Positions 25,964 through 33,376 of a stretch of 64,000 nt of DNA are shown one piece after another; the stretch's first letter is position 1, and every line of letters starts with the position of its first letter. The notes under the pieces are model-generated. The model was given only the letters and a program-made list of their open reading frames with translations. It ran no database searches and had not been told where the DNA came from. The translations under genes were made by a program, and so were the position numbers. The stretch comes from Avimicrobium caecorum (lineage in GTDB: Bacteria > Bacillota > Clostridia > Oscillospirales > Ruminococcaceae), in the NCBI GenBank assembly GCA_904394705.1, contig CAJFNJ010000004.1, positions 25,227 to 89,226 on the forward strand, written 5' to 3'.

Positions 25964-26147
25964 TGTCGGCACTTCCGGGGTGATTTGTCGAATTTTGTCG
26001 AAAAGCACATAAAAAGAGGGATTCAATCGAATTTATTTATGCAACTTCAATAATATTCCGATGCGAATTTATCCGGATTTGATGTCGAGTAAAAAAGGGA
26101 TTTCTATTGTAAGTTTTGGAAATATATGCTAAAATATGTTTGTCGAT
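25964..26147 (+). promoter_or_regulatory. cluster of Spo0A-box-like sites upstream of spo0A
   Basis: Two exact TGTCGAA boxes lie at 25986-25992 and 25996-26002, one helical turn apart. Related heptamers are TGTCGGC (25964-25970), TGTCGAG (26083-26089) and TGTCGAT (26141-26147). The last is just 3' of the sigma-A -10 box. The Spo0A consensus is TGNCGAA. This layout fits autoregulation of spo0A. Confidence 0.7.
26107..26135 (+). promoter_or_regulatory. spo0A sigma-A-type promoter
   Basis: TTGTAA (26107-26112) and TAAAAT (26130-26135) are 17 bp apart, with ATG 26182 about 40 nt downstream. I did not find a convincing sigma-H site. Confidence 0.7.
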
Positions 26148-26181
26148 ACAGCAAAAACAAAAAACGACTGGAGGAAGACGA

Positions 26182-26946
26182 ATGTTGGTTAAAACCAAAG
26201 TACTTATAGCGGAAGAAAATCAGGACTTTCTGGACAAAATGTGCAGCTTGCTGGCAGAATGTGGCTTTGAGATGGTTTCTGCGCCGAAAGATGGCCTTCA
26301 GCTGGTGGACCGCATCCAGACAGAACGCCCGGGAATTGTACTGATGGATGTATTCCTTCCCGGACTGGATGCACTGGGTGTTATGAAGCGGATCAATCAG
26401 CTCATGGAAGGGGATACACCCAAATTCATGCTGATGTCCACCTTTGAGAGCAGCACTCTCGAACGGGAACTCATCGCAGCCGGCGCGCTCTACTATTTCC
26501 TTAAGCCCTTCTCGCCGGAAACAGCGGTGGAACGCATTGTCCAGCTCACTGGCGGCAGTCAGCCGGAGATCCGTCCTGACCCGGCAGACCTCGATCTCAC
26601 CGTCACTGAGATCCTGCATCAGATCGGTGTTCCTGCCCATATCAAGGGATACTACTATCTGCGTTCTTCCATCAAAATGGTGGTAGAGGATCAGAGCATC
26701 CTGTCCGCCATTACCAAGCGGCTGTATCCCGATGTTGCCAAGGAAAACGGCACCACGGCTTCCAGGGTGGAACGGGCGATCCGCCACGCCATTGAAGTGG
26801 CCTGGGACCGGGGCAATGTGGAAGTTCTGGAACAGTATTTTGGCTATACCATCAATTCCTCACGTGGCAAGCCTACCAACAGTGAATTCATTGCCATGAT
26901 CGCAGACAAGATCAACATGAATCGCCGTAAATATGCCGTGCAGTAG
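26182..26946 (+). CDS. spo0A: sporulation master regulator Spo0A
   Basis: A 254-aa response regulator. The receiver domain has phospho-acceptor Asp56 (VLMDVFLP), a switch Thr/Ser region (MSTFES) and Lys in FLKPF. The C-terminal Spo0A-specific DNA-binding domain includes TTASRVERAIRHAIEVAWDRG and ends with the family's SEFIAMIADKI. The acidic pocket reads AEEN (Glu11, Glu12) instead of the usual ADDN. ATG 26182 follows GGAGG. It is monocistronic between its own promoter and terminator. Confidence 0.97.
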   Translation: MLVKTKVLIAEENQDFLDKMCSLLAECGFEMVSAPKDGLQLVDRIQTERPGIVLMDVFLPGLDALGVMKRINQLMEGDTPKFMLMSTFESSTLERELIAAGALYYFLKPFSPETAVERIVQLTGGSQPEIRPDPADLDLTVTEILHQIGVPAHIKGYYYLRSSIKMVVEDQSILSAITKRLYPDVAKENGTTASRVERAIRHAIEVAWDRGNVEVLEQYFGYTINSSRGKPTNSEFIAMIADKINMNRRKYAVQ

Positions 26947-26959
26947 TCGAGCCTGAGAA

Positions 26960-26996
26960 AAGATCCCGGAGACTGGTTCTCCGGGATCTTATTATT
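26960..26996 (+). terminator. spo0A terminator
   Basis: AAGATCCCGGAGA (26960-26972) pairs with TCTCCGGGATCTT (26978-26990), followed by ATTATTT. Confidence 0.88.
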
Positions 26997-27024
26997 TGCA
27001 AAACTTGGGCAGGTGCGCTATAAT
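26996..27024 (+). promoter_or_regulatory. promoter of the HAD gene
   Basis: TTGCAA (26996-27001) and TATAAT (27019-27024) have a 17-bp spacer. The leader to ATG 27172 is about 140 nt and includes a short GGCAC/GTGCC hairpin. No known riboswitch was recognised in it. Confidence 0.7.
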
Positions 27025-27171
27025 GGGCAGGTCAGGCACAAAAAGTGCCGGTACTTTTCATATTACACCGGAGGCAGGTATTGGTCAGGCAGAGCGGAAT
27101 GCATTCTTGATTCCACTGGGACTATGGCTGCGTGGGCAGCGATTCCATCCGGTCACAGGGAGGATAAGAAG

Positions 27172-27834
27172 ATGGCATTTCATGCGGTGATTTTCGATTT
27201 GGACGGAACCCTCATCGACTCCATGGGAGTCTGGGAGGAAGTTCCGGATCAGCTGGTCCGCCGGTTGGGAGGGGAGCCTTTCCCCGGCCTGGCAGACGCT
27301 CTGCGCACCCGGGATCTCCGGGGCGGGGCTGAGAAGCTCATCCAGATCTATGGCTGGGATCTCACAGCCGATCAGGTGCTGGAGGAGGCTGACCGTCTGC
27401 TGGACGAAACATACAGCACCGCTGTTCCTCTCAAGCCCGGCGCTGGGGAACTGGTGCGGCAGCTCCATGAAAAGGGAGTGCCGCTGTGCATCGCTACCGC
27501 CAGCACCGAGGGACAGGCTGTGGGTGCCATGCGGCATTTTGGCCTGGCGGACTGCTTCTCCTTTGTGCTGAGCTGTACCCGCTACGGCGGCAAGAACCGT
27601 CCGGACATCTTCCTGGAAGCAGCCCGGCGGTTTGACCTCCAGCCGGAGGAGATCCTGCTGGTGGAGGACTCGCTCTATTCGGTGCGCACGGCTCATCAGG
27701 CAGGCTTTGGCACCGCCGGAGTGGCAGACACCTCGGCGGAAACAGAGCGTGCTGCCATGGAGCAGACCTGTGATTATTTCTTCGAAACCCTGGCGGACTT
27801 CGATGTGCCGGTGACTGCGCCGGAGCGCGGATGA
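27172..27834 (+). CDS. HAD-superfamily phosphatase, beta-phosphoglucomutase-like
   Basis: A 220-aa haloacid-dehalogenase hydrolase of subclass I. Motif I is VIFDLDGTLIDSMGVW, with the nucleophile Asp and acid/base Asp. Motif II is the Thr/Ser in CIATAST, motif III the Lys near GGKNRPDIF, and motif IV LLVEDSLYSV. The helical cap between residues 15 and 85 is that of sugar-phosphate phosphatases and phosphoglucomutases. The substrate cannot be told. The ribosome site is GGGAGGAT before ATG 27172; the frame upstream of it is not coding. Confidence 0.85.
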   Translation: MAFHAVIFDLDGTLIDSMGVWEEVPDQLVRRLGGEPFPGLADALRTRDLRGGAEKLIQIYGWDLTADQVLEEADRLLDETYSTAVPLKPGAGELVRQLHEKGVPLCIATASTEGQAVGAMRHFGLADCFSFVLSCTRYGGKNRPDIFLEAARRFDLQPEEILLVEDSLYSVRTAHQAGFGTAGVADTSAETERAAMEQTCDYFFETLADFDVPVTAPERG

Positions 27835-27921
27835 TCCGTTTCCCATTCCCCGTATGGCCGTTTGCCATGCGGGGATTTTTTGCTGCCGGGAAACCGGGAA
27901 TATCATGCTCACAAAGCATAA

Positions 27922-27972
27922 AATACCGCTATAACAAGGTATTGGACATATAAAATCCCCATCCCTTATAAT
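27922..27972 (+). promoter_or_regulatory. flavodoxin promoter with 19-bp spacer and adjacent inverted repeat
   Basis: TTGGAC (27942-27947) and TATAAT (27967-27972) are 19 bp apart, the unusual spacing seen at MerR-type promoters. AATACC (27922-27927) and GGTATT (27938-27943) form an inverted repeat just before and overlapping the -35. Confidence 0.5.
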
Positions 27973-28041
27973 ACAATCAGACGAGAACCACACCGACCGG
28001 CGCTGCAAAGCCGGTCTGACTGAAAAGGAGATGGGGAGAAT

Positions 28042-28752
28042 ATGAAAAAGATCCTGAGTATTCTGCTGATGGCACTGGCTGCGGCGGGCATGACTGCCTG
28101 TGGGACAGAGGGTGAGCCGTCCCTGGAAGCGGAGCAGCAGTCGCCCTCCCAGCAGACTGCGGCAGAGGACCCGCAGCCATCAGAATCCGGGCCGCAGAGC
28201 CGGTATCTGGTGGTATACTTCAGCTATGCGGAGAATGCGGATCTTCCCGAGGATGCGGATGTGGAGGCCTCGGCGAGCATCCAGCGCTGGAACGGCACCC
28301 TCACCGGCAATACCGGTGTGGTGGCGCAGATGATCGCTGAGGCTGCCGGGGCAGAGGTGTTCCCGCTGCATACGGTGGAACTCTACCCGGATACCTATGA
28401 GGCCACCATTGACCAGGGTGAGCAGGAGCGCACCAACGGAGCCCGTCCGGAGCTGCAGGCCGTGCCGGAGAACCTGGAGGACTACGATGTGATTTTCCTG
28501 GGGTATCCCAACTGGTGGGGAGATCTGCCCATGGCGGTGTACAGTTTCCTGGACGAGGTCGATCTCTCCGGGAAGACCATCGCTCCGTTTGTGACCTCCG
28601 GCGGCAGCGGTTTGTCGGGGACACCGGATACCATTGCGGCGCTGGAGCCCGGAGCTGAGGTCCGGGAGGGGCTGGCGGTCCGCAACACCAACACAGCCGA
28701 TGCTCAGGAGAGTGTAGAGGTCTGGCTCACAGACCTGGGCTATCTGGGTTAA
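28042..28752 (+). CDS. flavodoxin-domain lipoprotein
   Basis: A 236-aa exported flavodoxin-like protein. The signal peptide ends in a lipobox at Cys20 (GMTAC). It is followed by a Glu/Gln/Ser-rich linker and a flavodoxin_4-type domain from residue 53 (YLVVYFSYAENAD, then TGNTGVVAQMIAEAAGAE and FLGYPNWWGDLPMAVYSFL). It is expected to bind FMN at the outer face of the membrane. ATG 28042 follows AAAGGAGATGGGG. It is monocistronic. Confidence 0.88.
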   Translation: MKKILSILLMALAAAGMTACGTEGEPSLEAEQQSPSQQTAAEDPQPSESGPQSRYLVVYFSYAENADLPEDADVEASASIQRWNGTLTGNTGVVAQMIAEAAGAEVFPLHTVELYPDTYEATIDQGEQERTNGARPELQAVPENLEDYDVIFLGYPNWWGDLPMAVYSFLDEVDLSGKTIAPFVTSGGSGLSGTPDTIAALEPGAEVREGLAVRNTNTADAQESVEVWLTDLGYLG

Positions 28753-28780
28753 TTTCCGGAACAGGGAAACAGAATGCGGA

Positions 28781-28823
28781 AAAGCCGGGAGCAGGATCTC
28801 AGATTCTGCTCCCGGCTTTTTGG
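28781..28823. terminator. terminator between the flavodoxin gene and mgtE
   Basis: AAAGCCGGGAGCAG (28781-28794) pairs perfectly with CTGCTCCCGGCTTT (28806-28819), followed by a T run. It lies between convergent genes. Confidence 0.9.
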
Positions 28824-28847
28824 ATGGTTCGGTTCAGGTTTTTGGGG

Positions 28848-30251
28848 TCAGACCAGGTGGAAGACCTGGATCAGCATGAGCCAGGCCAGGCCGTAGTACG
28901 AGATTACAGCCACCAAGTCATTGACGGTGGTGATGAGCGGCCCCGAAGCCACAGCGGGATCGACGCCGAATTTATCGAATACCATGGGAATGGCGGTACC
29001 GGCAAAGCTGGAAATGGTCATAGCCAGCATCAGCGCAATGGCAACACAGGCACCCACCGCCATGGAATAGGACAGGGGATAGTGCTTGAGCACCATGGTG
29101 TAGAAGGTCACAACGCCGAAGGCGATCACACCCAGCAGGGTGCCGTTGGTCAGGCCGACCCGCACCTCCTTGGAGATCAGGTGCAGCTTCTCGGACATGG
29201 GCAGGGCTTCATCGGTGAGCACCCGGATGGTAACCGCCAGCGACTGGGTTCCCACATTGCCTGCCATATCGAGGATCAGCGACTGGAAGCAGATCAGGAT
29301 GGCGATCTGGGCAACAATCTGCTCGAACATGCCCACCACGCTGGATACGAACATGCCCAGGAACAGCAGGATCACCAGCCAGGGCAGGCGCTTTTTCATA
29401 CTGAGCAGGAGGGGTTCATCCAGGTCGTCATCGGTGCCTTCGGAGATACCTGCCAGCTTGTTGTAGACTTCCCGGGATTCCTCTTCCCGGTAGTCCATGA
29501 TGTCCTGTACGGTGAGTACGCCCACCAGCTGATCGGCGGCGTTCAGTACCGGCAGGGAGTCCTCCTCATAGTCACTGATCCAGTCCATGCATTCCTCGAT
29601 CTGGTCGTGATCGTGAACAAAGGGATAGGAGTGCACAATGATCTTGTCAAGGGAGGTGTAGTCCCGGGCCCGGATCAGGTCTTTCAGATCAATGGCGCCG
29701 CAGTAGAGCCCCTGATCGTCAATGATATAGAGGGTGGAGATGTTGTCGTTCTCCGCGCTCTGACGGATCAGCTCCCGCATGGCCTCTTTTACGGAAGCGG
29801 TCTGGGGGATGGCAATATAGTTGGTGGTCATCATGCTGCCGATCTCATCATCGGTATAGGAGGCGATCATCCGGATCTCCCCGGAGGTCTCCTCACTCAG
29901 GTGACCGGCGATCAGGCGGCGGGTCTCCTCGGGCAGCTCTTCCAGAATTTCGGCTGCTTCATCCGAATCCATGCTGTCCAGGATTGCAGCGGCCTTGTCT
30001 GCCGGGAAGCCGGCAAGTACCTGCTCCGGCTCATCGCAGTAGGGCAGGATCTCTGCCAGACGCAGGGCACCCAGGGGCAGGAACAGTCCCAGACGCTCCT
30101 CCGGGGTGAGCTGTTCCAGGGCCTGGGCAATATCATAGTCGTGGTAGTCGTTCAGACGCTCTGCCAGGACAGCGGGATCGGCAGTCTGATGGATCAGGGC
30201 CAGGATCTCGGCTGCTACTGCTTCGTTGATAAACTCATGTCTTCTCATCAT
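28848..30251 (-). CDS. mgtE: magnesium transporter MgtE
   Basis: A 467-aa MgtE channel. It has an N-terminal helical domain (QALEQLTPEERLGLFLPLG, LEELPEETRRLIAGHL), two CBS domains (about residues 140-265) that gate by Mg2+, and five C-terminal membrane helices. The pore region is GNVGTQSLAVTIRVL. The first of two adjacent ATGs (30251) is 8 bp after GGAGG. The transcript appears to start near 30537 and carries a 57-codon ORF and an internal terminator before mgtE. Confidence 0.94.
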   Translation of the reverse strand: MMRRHEFINEAVAAEILALIHQTADPAVLAERLNDYHDYDIAQALEQLTPEERLGLFLPLGALRLAEILPYCDEPEQVLAGFPADKAAAILDSMDSDEAAEILEELPEETRRLIAGHLSEETSGEIRMIASYTDDEIGSMMTTNYIAIPQTASVKEAMRELIRQSAENDNISTLYIIDDQGLYCGAIDLKDLIRARDYTSLDKIIVHSYPFVHDHDQIEECMDWISDYEEDSLPVLNAADQLVGVLTVQDIMDYREEESREVYNKLAGISEGTDDDLDEPLLLSMKKRLPWLVILLFLGMFVSSVVGMFEQIVAQIAILICFQSLILDMAGNVGTQSLAVTIRVLTDEALPMSEKLHLISKEVRVGLTNGTLLGVIAFGVVTFYTMVLKHYPLSYSMAVGACVAIALMLAMTISSFAGTAIPMVFDKFGVDPAVASGPLITTVNDLVAVISYYGLAWLMLIQVFHLV

Positions 30252-30274
30252 TGGTAATTCCTCCTTTTCTGCTG

Positions 30275-30314
30275 CAAAAAAGAGAAAATGCGCACAGGAA
30301 ATACTCCCGCGCGC
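30275..30314 (-). terminator. intrinsic terminator inside the mgtE leader
   Basis: On the minus strand GCGCGCGGGA (30314-30305) pairs with TTCCTGTGCGC (30300-30290) in a 10-bp stem with two G-T pairs. The tract TTTTCTCTTTTTT (30287-30275) follows. It ends about 15 bp before the mgtE ribosome site, so it can act as an attenuator. Confidence 0.7.
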
Positions 30315-30349
30315 AGCAAATGATGAGGACGATCCTCACAGCATATCGG

Positions 30350-30523
30350 TCAGACAGACAGCAAGAGCCATCCCGTCCGGCAGACAGGGGATCTTCCGCA
30401 TGAAACGCAGGCAGAGCAGTTTCCTGTGGATTTTCGGTTGTTCACAGTTCTACTGTCGCCGTCCATGCGATCACATCCTTCCCGAACGGCTTTGGCTTTT
30501 TCTTCCATATCCCAAGCGGACAT
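30350..30523 (-). CDS. 57-aa Cys-rich leader ORF upstream of mgtE
   Basis: A short ORF starting with MSAWDMEEKAKAVREG, and containing CSACVSCGRSPVC near its end. The five Cys are at residues 17, 36, 39, 42 and 48. ATG 30523 lies 5 bp after AGGAG and about 15 nt from the predicted transcript start, as in leader peptides. It lies wholly between the mgtE promoter and the internal terminator. Whether it is translated, and whether the peptide or only its translation matters, is unknown. I know of no homologue. Confidence 0.45.
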   Translation of the reverse strand: MSAWDMEEKAKAVREGCDRMDGDSRTVNNRKSTGNCSACVSCGRSPVCRTGWLLLSV

Positions 30524-30543
30524 GGAGTCTCCTATCCCTTTTT

Positions 30544-30572
30544 ATCATACCCGGACAGAAAAGTCAAGTAAA
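30544..30572 (-). promoter_or_regulatory. mgtE leader promoter
   Basis: On the minus strand TTTACT (30572-30567) and TATGAT (30549-30544) have a 17-bp spacer. The transcript should begin near 30537, just before the leader ORF's ribosome site. The 419-bp gap between mgtE and the nuclease gene is thus mostly mgtE leader. Confidence 0.65.
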
Positions 30573-30610
30573 CAAATTGTGTCGTATCGGTAAACGAAGG
30601 TTCCGGCATC

Positions 30611-30638
30611 TTGCAGGAATTTCCTGAGGTGCTATACT
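30611..30638 (+). promoter_or_regulatory. promoter of the nuclease-like gene
   Basis: TTGCAG (30611-30616) and TATACT (30633-30638) have a 16-bp spacer, giving a short leader to ATG 30671. Confidence 0.6.
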
Positions 30639-30670
30639 GGAGACAGAAACCAGTGGGAGGAGGTTATGCA

Positions 30671-31234
30671 ATGGGCTTGTGGGTGCCGAAACTCCGGGCG
30701 GAGTATATCATCGAAGGGGCGCTCTATCAGGAGGCGCTGGACTATGCCCGCCGTTCCAGGGCCTATACTTCGGACCGGCATGACTTCCACTCCGGCGGCC
30801 TTGACAATAAGCAGCAGAAGATGCCCGAGGGCAAGCTCGGGGAGAAGGCGTTCAAGCTGTTTCTGCAGGATAATGGCATCCGGTTTGAGGAGGATCACAG
30901 CAGCTATGAGGAGCGGGACGAGTATGACTTCCTGCTTCAGGGCTCGGGGCTGTGCCTGCGGGTGGATGTCAAGACACGCACCGAGGAATTCCATATCCGT
31001 ACGCTGGAACTGGTGGAACAGACCATCTCCCATCCCAAGGAGCTGTATGTTTCCGCCCGGCTCTACCGGGAGCGGAATGCGGTCCGGCTGCTGGGGTGGT
31101 TCACCCGGGAGGATCTGCTCACCCAGGGGAAGATCGAAAACCAGGGCTACCTGGATAACTATGTGATGTACGACCGGCAGCTGCGCCCGATGGAATCGCT
31201 GGCCCGGCGCTGCCGCCGGTACTTCCCGTTATAA
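30671..31234 (+). CDS. putative PD-(D/E)XK-type nuclease
   Basis: A 187-aa soluble protein. Residues 58-101 follow the PD-(D/E)XK pattern: Glu58 in GKLGEKAFK, Asp86 in DEYDFLL, and DVK (Asp99, Lys101) in LRVDVKTRT. A basic C-terminal end follows. I do not recognise the exact family. ATG 30671 lies 7 bp after GGGAGGAGG. It converges on a Dam-like methyltransferase through a shared terminator, which suggests a restriction-modification pair, but this is inference. It could instead be a repair or housekeeping nuclease. Confidence 0.6.
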   Translation: MGLWVPKLRAEYIIEGALYQEALDYARRSRAYTSDRHDFHSGGLDNKQQKMPEGKLGEKAFKLFLQDNGIRFEEDHSSYEERDEYDFLLQGSGLCLRVDVKTRTEEFHIRTLELVEQTISHPKELYVSARLYRERNAVRLLGWFTREDLLTQGKIENQGYLDNYVMYDRQLRPMESLARRCRRYFPL

Positions 31235-31250
31235 AACAGATTCGGCAAAA

Positions 31251-31279
31251 AAGACCGTCCGGCAAGGACGGTCTTTTCT
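31251..31279. terminator. terminator shared by the convergent nuclease and methyltransferase genes
   Basis: AAGACCGTCC (31251-31260) pairs with GGACGGTCTT (31266-31275), with T runs on both strands. Confidence 0.88.
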
Positions 31280-32160
31280 TATTCCCCGGAAAGGGGCGGA
31301 AGATAGTTGGTGATGAGAACCTCCTGGGTGTTGCCTGATCGGTCCTTGGCATGATAGCTGCAGTTGGCATAGTTCTGCTCCAGATGCAGCACATGGTACC
31401 GCTGGCTCCAGCGGATCAGTTCCTCGTTGGTCATGCCCTTGTGGACAAATACATTGGAGAGGGCAAAGCGGATTCCCCCACGGTCCAGTTCGTCCAGCAG
31501 ACCCAGCAGCTGCCGGTCCTCCAGTGGAGTCCAGTCCTTGAAGCCCCGGCGCCCATCGTTGTAGGAGCCGTTGCTGATGAGGTAGGGCGGGTCGCAGTAG
31601 ACCAGATCCCCGGGCTGCAGCACTGAGAAGTCAAAGCTGAGGAAATCCCGGGTGGAAAAGCGGATGTCCTTCTGCTGAAGCGCCTCCACAAACCGGACGA
31701 GGTTGGCCTCAATGGAAGGATTATAGGCACTCCGGTTGCGCCCGAAGGGGATATTGAATTCATGCTTCTGATTGAAGCGGATCTGATGGTTGAAGGAATA
31801 GCAGGTGAGCACGAAGAGGTCGATGGAGCGTCCGGTGCGGTTGTATTCCCGGCGCAGGGCCAGGTATCCCTCGGTATTCTGGTCGGAGAGCTCATATTCC
31901 GCGATGCGTTCCCGGATCAGCCCGAGAATGGTTTCAACCGGTGTGCCGCGGAAGAACTCATACAGCCCGATGAGATAGGTGATCTGATCGTTGGCGTAGA
32001 TCACCGGGGCATCCACATTGATACCCACATTGAACCCGCCGGCAAACAGATCCACAAACCGGTGATAATCCCGGGGAAAAGCCGGCAGAATCCGGTCGAG
32101 CAGACGATATTTTCCGCCGGTGTAGTTGAGCGGACTTTTGATGTAGCGGTTCTGCGGCAT
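31279..32160 (-). CDS. DNA adenine methyltransferase, Dam/D12 class
   Basis: A 293-aa N6-adenine methyltransferase of the alpha (D12/Dam) group. It opens with NYTGGKYRLLDRI, then DLFAGGFNVG (SAM-binding), and has the catalytic DPPY at residues 190-193. Between lies the target-recognition region with FNQKHEFNIPFGRN. ATG 32160 follows AAGGAG. Relatives methylate GATC or GATATC; the site here is not predictable. It may protect against the product of the convergent gene or be an orphan methylase of mobile origin. Confidence 0.88.
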   Translation of the reverse strand: MPQNRYIKSPLNYTGGKYRLLDRILPAFPRDYHRFVDLFAGGFNVGINVDAPVIYANDQITYLIGLYEFFRGTPVETILGLIRERIAEYELSDQNTEGYLALRREYNRTGRSIDLFVLTCYSFNHQIRFNQKHEFNIPFGRNRSAYNPSIEANLVRFVEALQQKDIRFSTRDFLSFDFSVLQPGDLVYCDPPYLISNGSYNDGRRGFKDWTPLEDRQLLGLLDELDRGGIRFALSNVFVHKGMTNEELIRWSQRYHVLHLEQNYANCSYHAKDRSGNTQEVLITNYLPPLSGE

Positions 32161-32203
32161 GGCGTTCTCCTTCTGCGGACGGGCGGGAATTTTCGTGCAA
32201 TCC

Positions 32204-32233
32204 ATTATAGCACAGAACCCTGTTCCGGCTCAA
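32204..32233 (-). promoter_or_regulatory. promoter of the methyltransferase gene
   Basis: On the minus strand TTGAGC (32233-32228) and TATAAT (32209-32204) are 18 bp apart, with ATG 32160 about 37 nt from the expected start. Confidence 0.55.
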
Positions 32234-32370
32234 CCGGCACAGACGGATTTCCCGGTATCCATTTCTGCCGGAATATGGTATGATGGGGGGGTAAAATCTT
32301 GGAATGTCCGGGTGGAACAGCCCGGCAGGAAGCACCGGCGTCAACCGAAAGAAGCAGATCCGCAAAATAA

Positions 32371-32410
32371 AAAGCATATCCCACGGAAAGCCGGGGATAT
32401 GCTTTTTTGT
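32371..32410. terminator. terminator of the 33377-33317 operon, possibly bidirectional
   Basis: AAAGCATATCCC (32371-32382) pairs with GGGATATGCTTT (32394-32405). T-rich tracts flank it on both strands. It is the expected end of the minus-strand gene at 32439. Confidence 0.85.
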
Positions 32411-32438
32411 TTGGGGTCAGGGTTCAGCGGGTGGAAAG

Positions 32439-33317
32439 TCAGTTCTCCCGGGTGCCGGAGGCATATTCGCCCATGAAGATGTCCAGCACTTCCCGGGGCG
32501 GCTGGATCAGCGAGCCCTCATGCTGGCATTTCCACTGAACCTCCTGGCTGATGGCTCCGTCCAGGACGCCATCCACTGTCTCGCCGTCCTGGATAGGGTT
32601 GCCTGCCAGCAGCAGGTAGGAGGCCACGCTGTATGCGTGTCCCACCACCCAGTTGGGGTCCATATTGTGGAAGTGGTACTGCAGGTCGGGCAGGAACAGG
32701 GTGCTCATACCCAGCGTATCCACCAGCATGTCATCGGTGCCCTGGATGTTGAAGAACCGTGCGTTGACGCCAAACCGGATAAACCGGTCCGGACCGGTGA
32801 TGGTATTGCCGCGCACCTCCTCGGCCTTGAGCAGCTTGCCGCAGTTCTGGAAGTAGAAGGCCACGCAGGTGGGGAAGAGCTCTGCCAGTGCCTCCAGGAA
32901 GTCCATATCCAGGTCGGCACGCTCCAGCGGGTCCAGAGCGGCAGTGAGCATATCCACGCCGACGATCTGCCACCGGCACTCAGCCAGGATCTGATCCCGT
33001 TCGCCCATACAGTCCCACATCTGGCTGCGGGTAAAGGGGTCAAACAGATCCTCGGGGATTTTGGAGCAGGCGGTGACCATCAGCTGCACCGGAGCCGAGC
33101 CATCCTGGAAGGTAGCCATGTGGTCCAGAGCGGCAAAGCCTGCCATCTTCTCATCGTGGCAGAAGCAGTCCAGCCGTCCGCAGTGCTGCTGCAGAACCCG
33201 CAGCATGGTATCCCGGTAAGGGAGCTCTGTGGGCTCCCGGAAAAGCATCTGGATCAGGAACGGCCCGCCGGGGCGGGGAGATTCCTGGCTGAGATCCTGC
33301 TGATATACTTGATCCAT
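32439..33317 (-). CDS. hypothetical 292-aa protein, partner of the 1485-aa fusion
   Basis: A soluble acidic protein without signal peptide or membrane helices. The C-terminal part (GHAYSVASYLLLAGNPIQDGETV, then QWKCQHEGSLIQPPREVLDI) looks like a conserved gut-Firmicutes domain of unknown function that I cannot name with certainty. It starts 59 bp after the 1485-aa gene on the same strand, behind AGGAGG, so the two are probably one operon. No enzymatic motif is seen. Confidence 0.65.
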   Translation of the reverse strand: MDQVYQQDLSQESPRPGGPFLIQMLFREPTELPYRDTMLRVLQQHCGRLDCFCHDEKMAGFAALDHMATFQDGSAPVQLMVTACSKIPEDLFDPFTRSQMWDCMGERDQILAECRWQIVGVDMLTAALDPLERADLDMDFLEALAELFPTCVAFYFQNCGKLLKAEEVRGNTITGPDRFIRFGVNARFFNIQGTDDMLVDTLGMSTLFLPDLQYHFHNMDPNWVVGHAYSVASYLLLAGNPIQDGETVDGVLDGAISQEVQWKCQHEGSLIQPPREVLDIFMGEYASGTREN

Positions 33318-33376
33318 TTCAGATTCCTCCTGTTGATGTTATGGGGTTTATCGAATCGGTACTGGGTATATAGGGC

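Noticed and set aside
25824..26012. A 62-codon frame after spoIVB preceded by GGAG-like bases
   Set aside because: It overlaps the Spo0A-box region and has no family, poor codon use and no promoter.
30252..30540. M-box (ykoK) magnesium riboswitch before mgtE
   Set aside because: The conserved M-box blocks are not present in the minus-strand leader; a leader ORF with a terminator is seen instead. A covariance search would settle it.
30226..30627. A plus-strand 133-codon frame in the mgtE leader region
   Set aside because: It overlaps the mgtE start and leader, and has no ribosome site and no recognisable domain.
32285..32365. Bacterial SRP RNA
   Set aside because: A CAGGAAGCA-like stretch recalls the SRP apical loop, but the symmetric loop context and flanking helix do not fit.
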